Shown here in pieces: positions 44,330-44,332 of a stretch of 44,332 nucleotides of DNA. Below the pieces are notes generated by a model. The model did no database searches. It was not told the origin of the DNA and saw nothing but the letters and a program-made list of their open reading frames with translations. A program made the translations under genes and the position numbers. How positions within the stretch are numbered: position 1 is the stretch's first letter; each line of letters starts with the position of its first letter. The DNA comes from an uncultured Lachnotalea sp. Its GTDB lineage: Bacteria > Bacillota > Clostridia > Lachnospirales > Lachnospiraceae. Where the stretch lies: the NCBI GenBank assembly GCA_947066815.1, contig CAMSZT010000028.1, forward strand, positions 1 to 44,332. Reading direction: 5' to 3'.

Positions 44330-44332
44330 CTC

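Overview
The window looks like part of a chromosome of a spore-forming Clostridium-like Firmicute, most probably a GC-rich gut Lachnospiraceae. The evidence is the ftsZ - spoIIGA - sigE - sigG sporulation block, strong Shine-Dalgarno sites, SigA-type promoters, a FIVAR-type anchored surface protein and two carbohydrate operons of gut-commensal type. Both ends of the window carry the same 52-bp sequence in inverted orientation (1-52 and 44278-44329). This suggests a contig bounded by two copies of a dispersed repeat, not a circular molecule. I see no tRNA, rRNA or CRISPR array.

Layout. (1) 222-5050: ftsZ, spoIIGA, pro-sigE, a lipoprotein and sigG. A spoIIG-like promoter has an unusually long spacer, and paired hairpins lie before sigG. 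(2) 5223-8868: a YyaL-type thioredoxin/glycoside-hydrolase-like protein (minus strand) and a MATE exporter. (3) 9001-23652: a long sugar operon. It opens with a consensus promoter plus an 18-bp LacI/cre-like palindrome. It then encodes a complete Liv-type ABC importer, an FGGY kinase, an anabaena-sensory-rhodopsin-transducer (ASRT) family protein, L-rhamnose isomerase, an aldo/keto reductase, an ATC-hydrolase-family protein, a LacI regulator, a ManA-like cupin, a LyxK-like kinase and a UlaE epimerase, and closes with a strong terminator. RhaA, LyxK and UlaE together outline a route from L-lyxose or L-xylulose to L-ribulose 5-phosphate.

(4) 23680-25534: a scar of truncated genes (AAA-ATPase pieces, a TOPRIM/DUF4276-like start, an SDR with a 10-G frameshift tract, a hydroxyacid dehydrogenase without its end). 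(5) 25727-32347: a two-gene surface locus with its own consensus promoter. It encodes a 1800-residue secreted M60-type zinc metallopeptidase carrying a dockerin, and directly after it a membrane-anchored protein with a cohesin-like domain and a FIVAR repeat. This looks like a self-contained enzyme/anchor pair. (6) 32455-34412: an IbrA/IbrB-like pair (PAPS-reductase-like plus ParB-like) behind a promoter overlapped by a 19-bp palindrome.

(7) 34522-44218: an Amadori-compound (fructoselysine-type) operon. It has FrlB-like deglycase, FrlD-like kinase, an Rbs-type ABC importer and FrlC-like epimerase, extended by a divergent DeoC-like aldolase and a third FGGY kinase. It faces a convergent HutC/FrlR-type GntR regulator. 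The operon promoter and the gntR promoter both carry TAGAAC half-sites. The most promising places for new biology are the dockerin/cohesin peptidase pair, the ASRT protein inside a sugar operon, the IbrAB pair and the DeoC/FGGY extension of the fructosamine operon.
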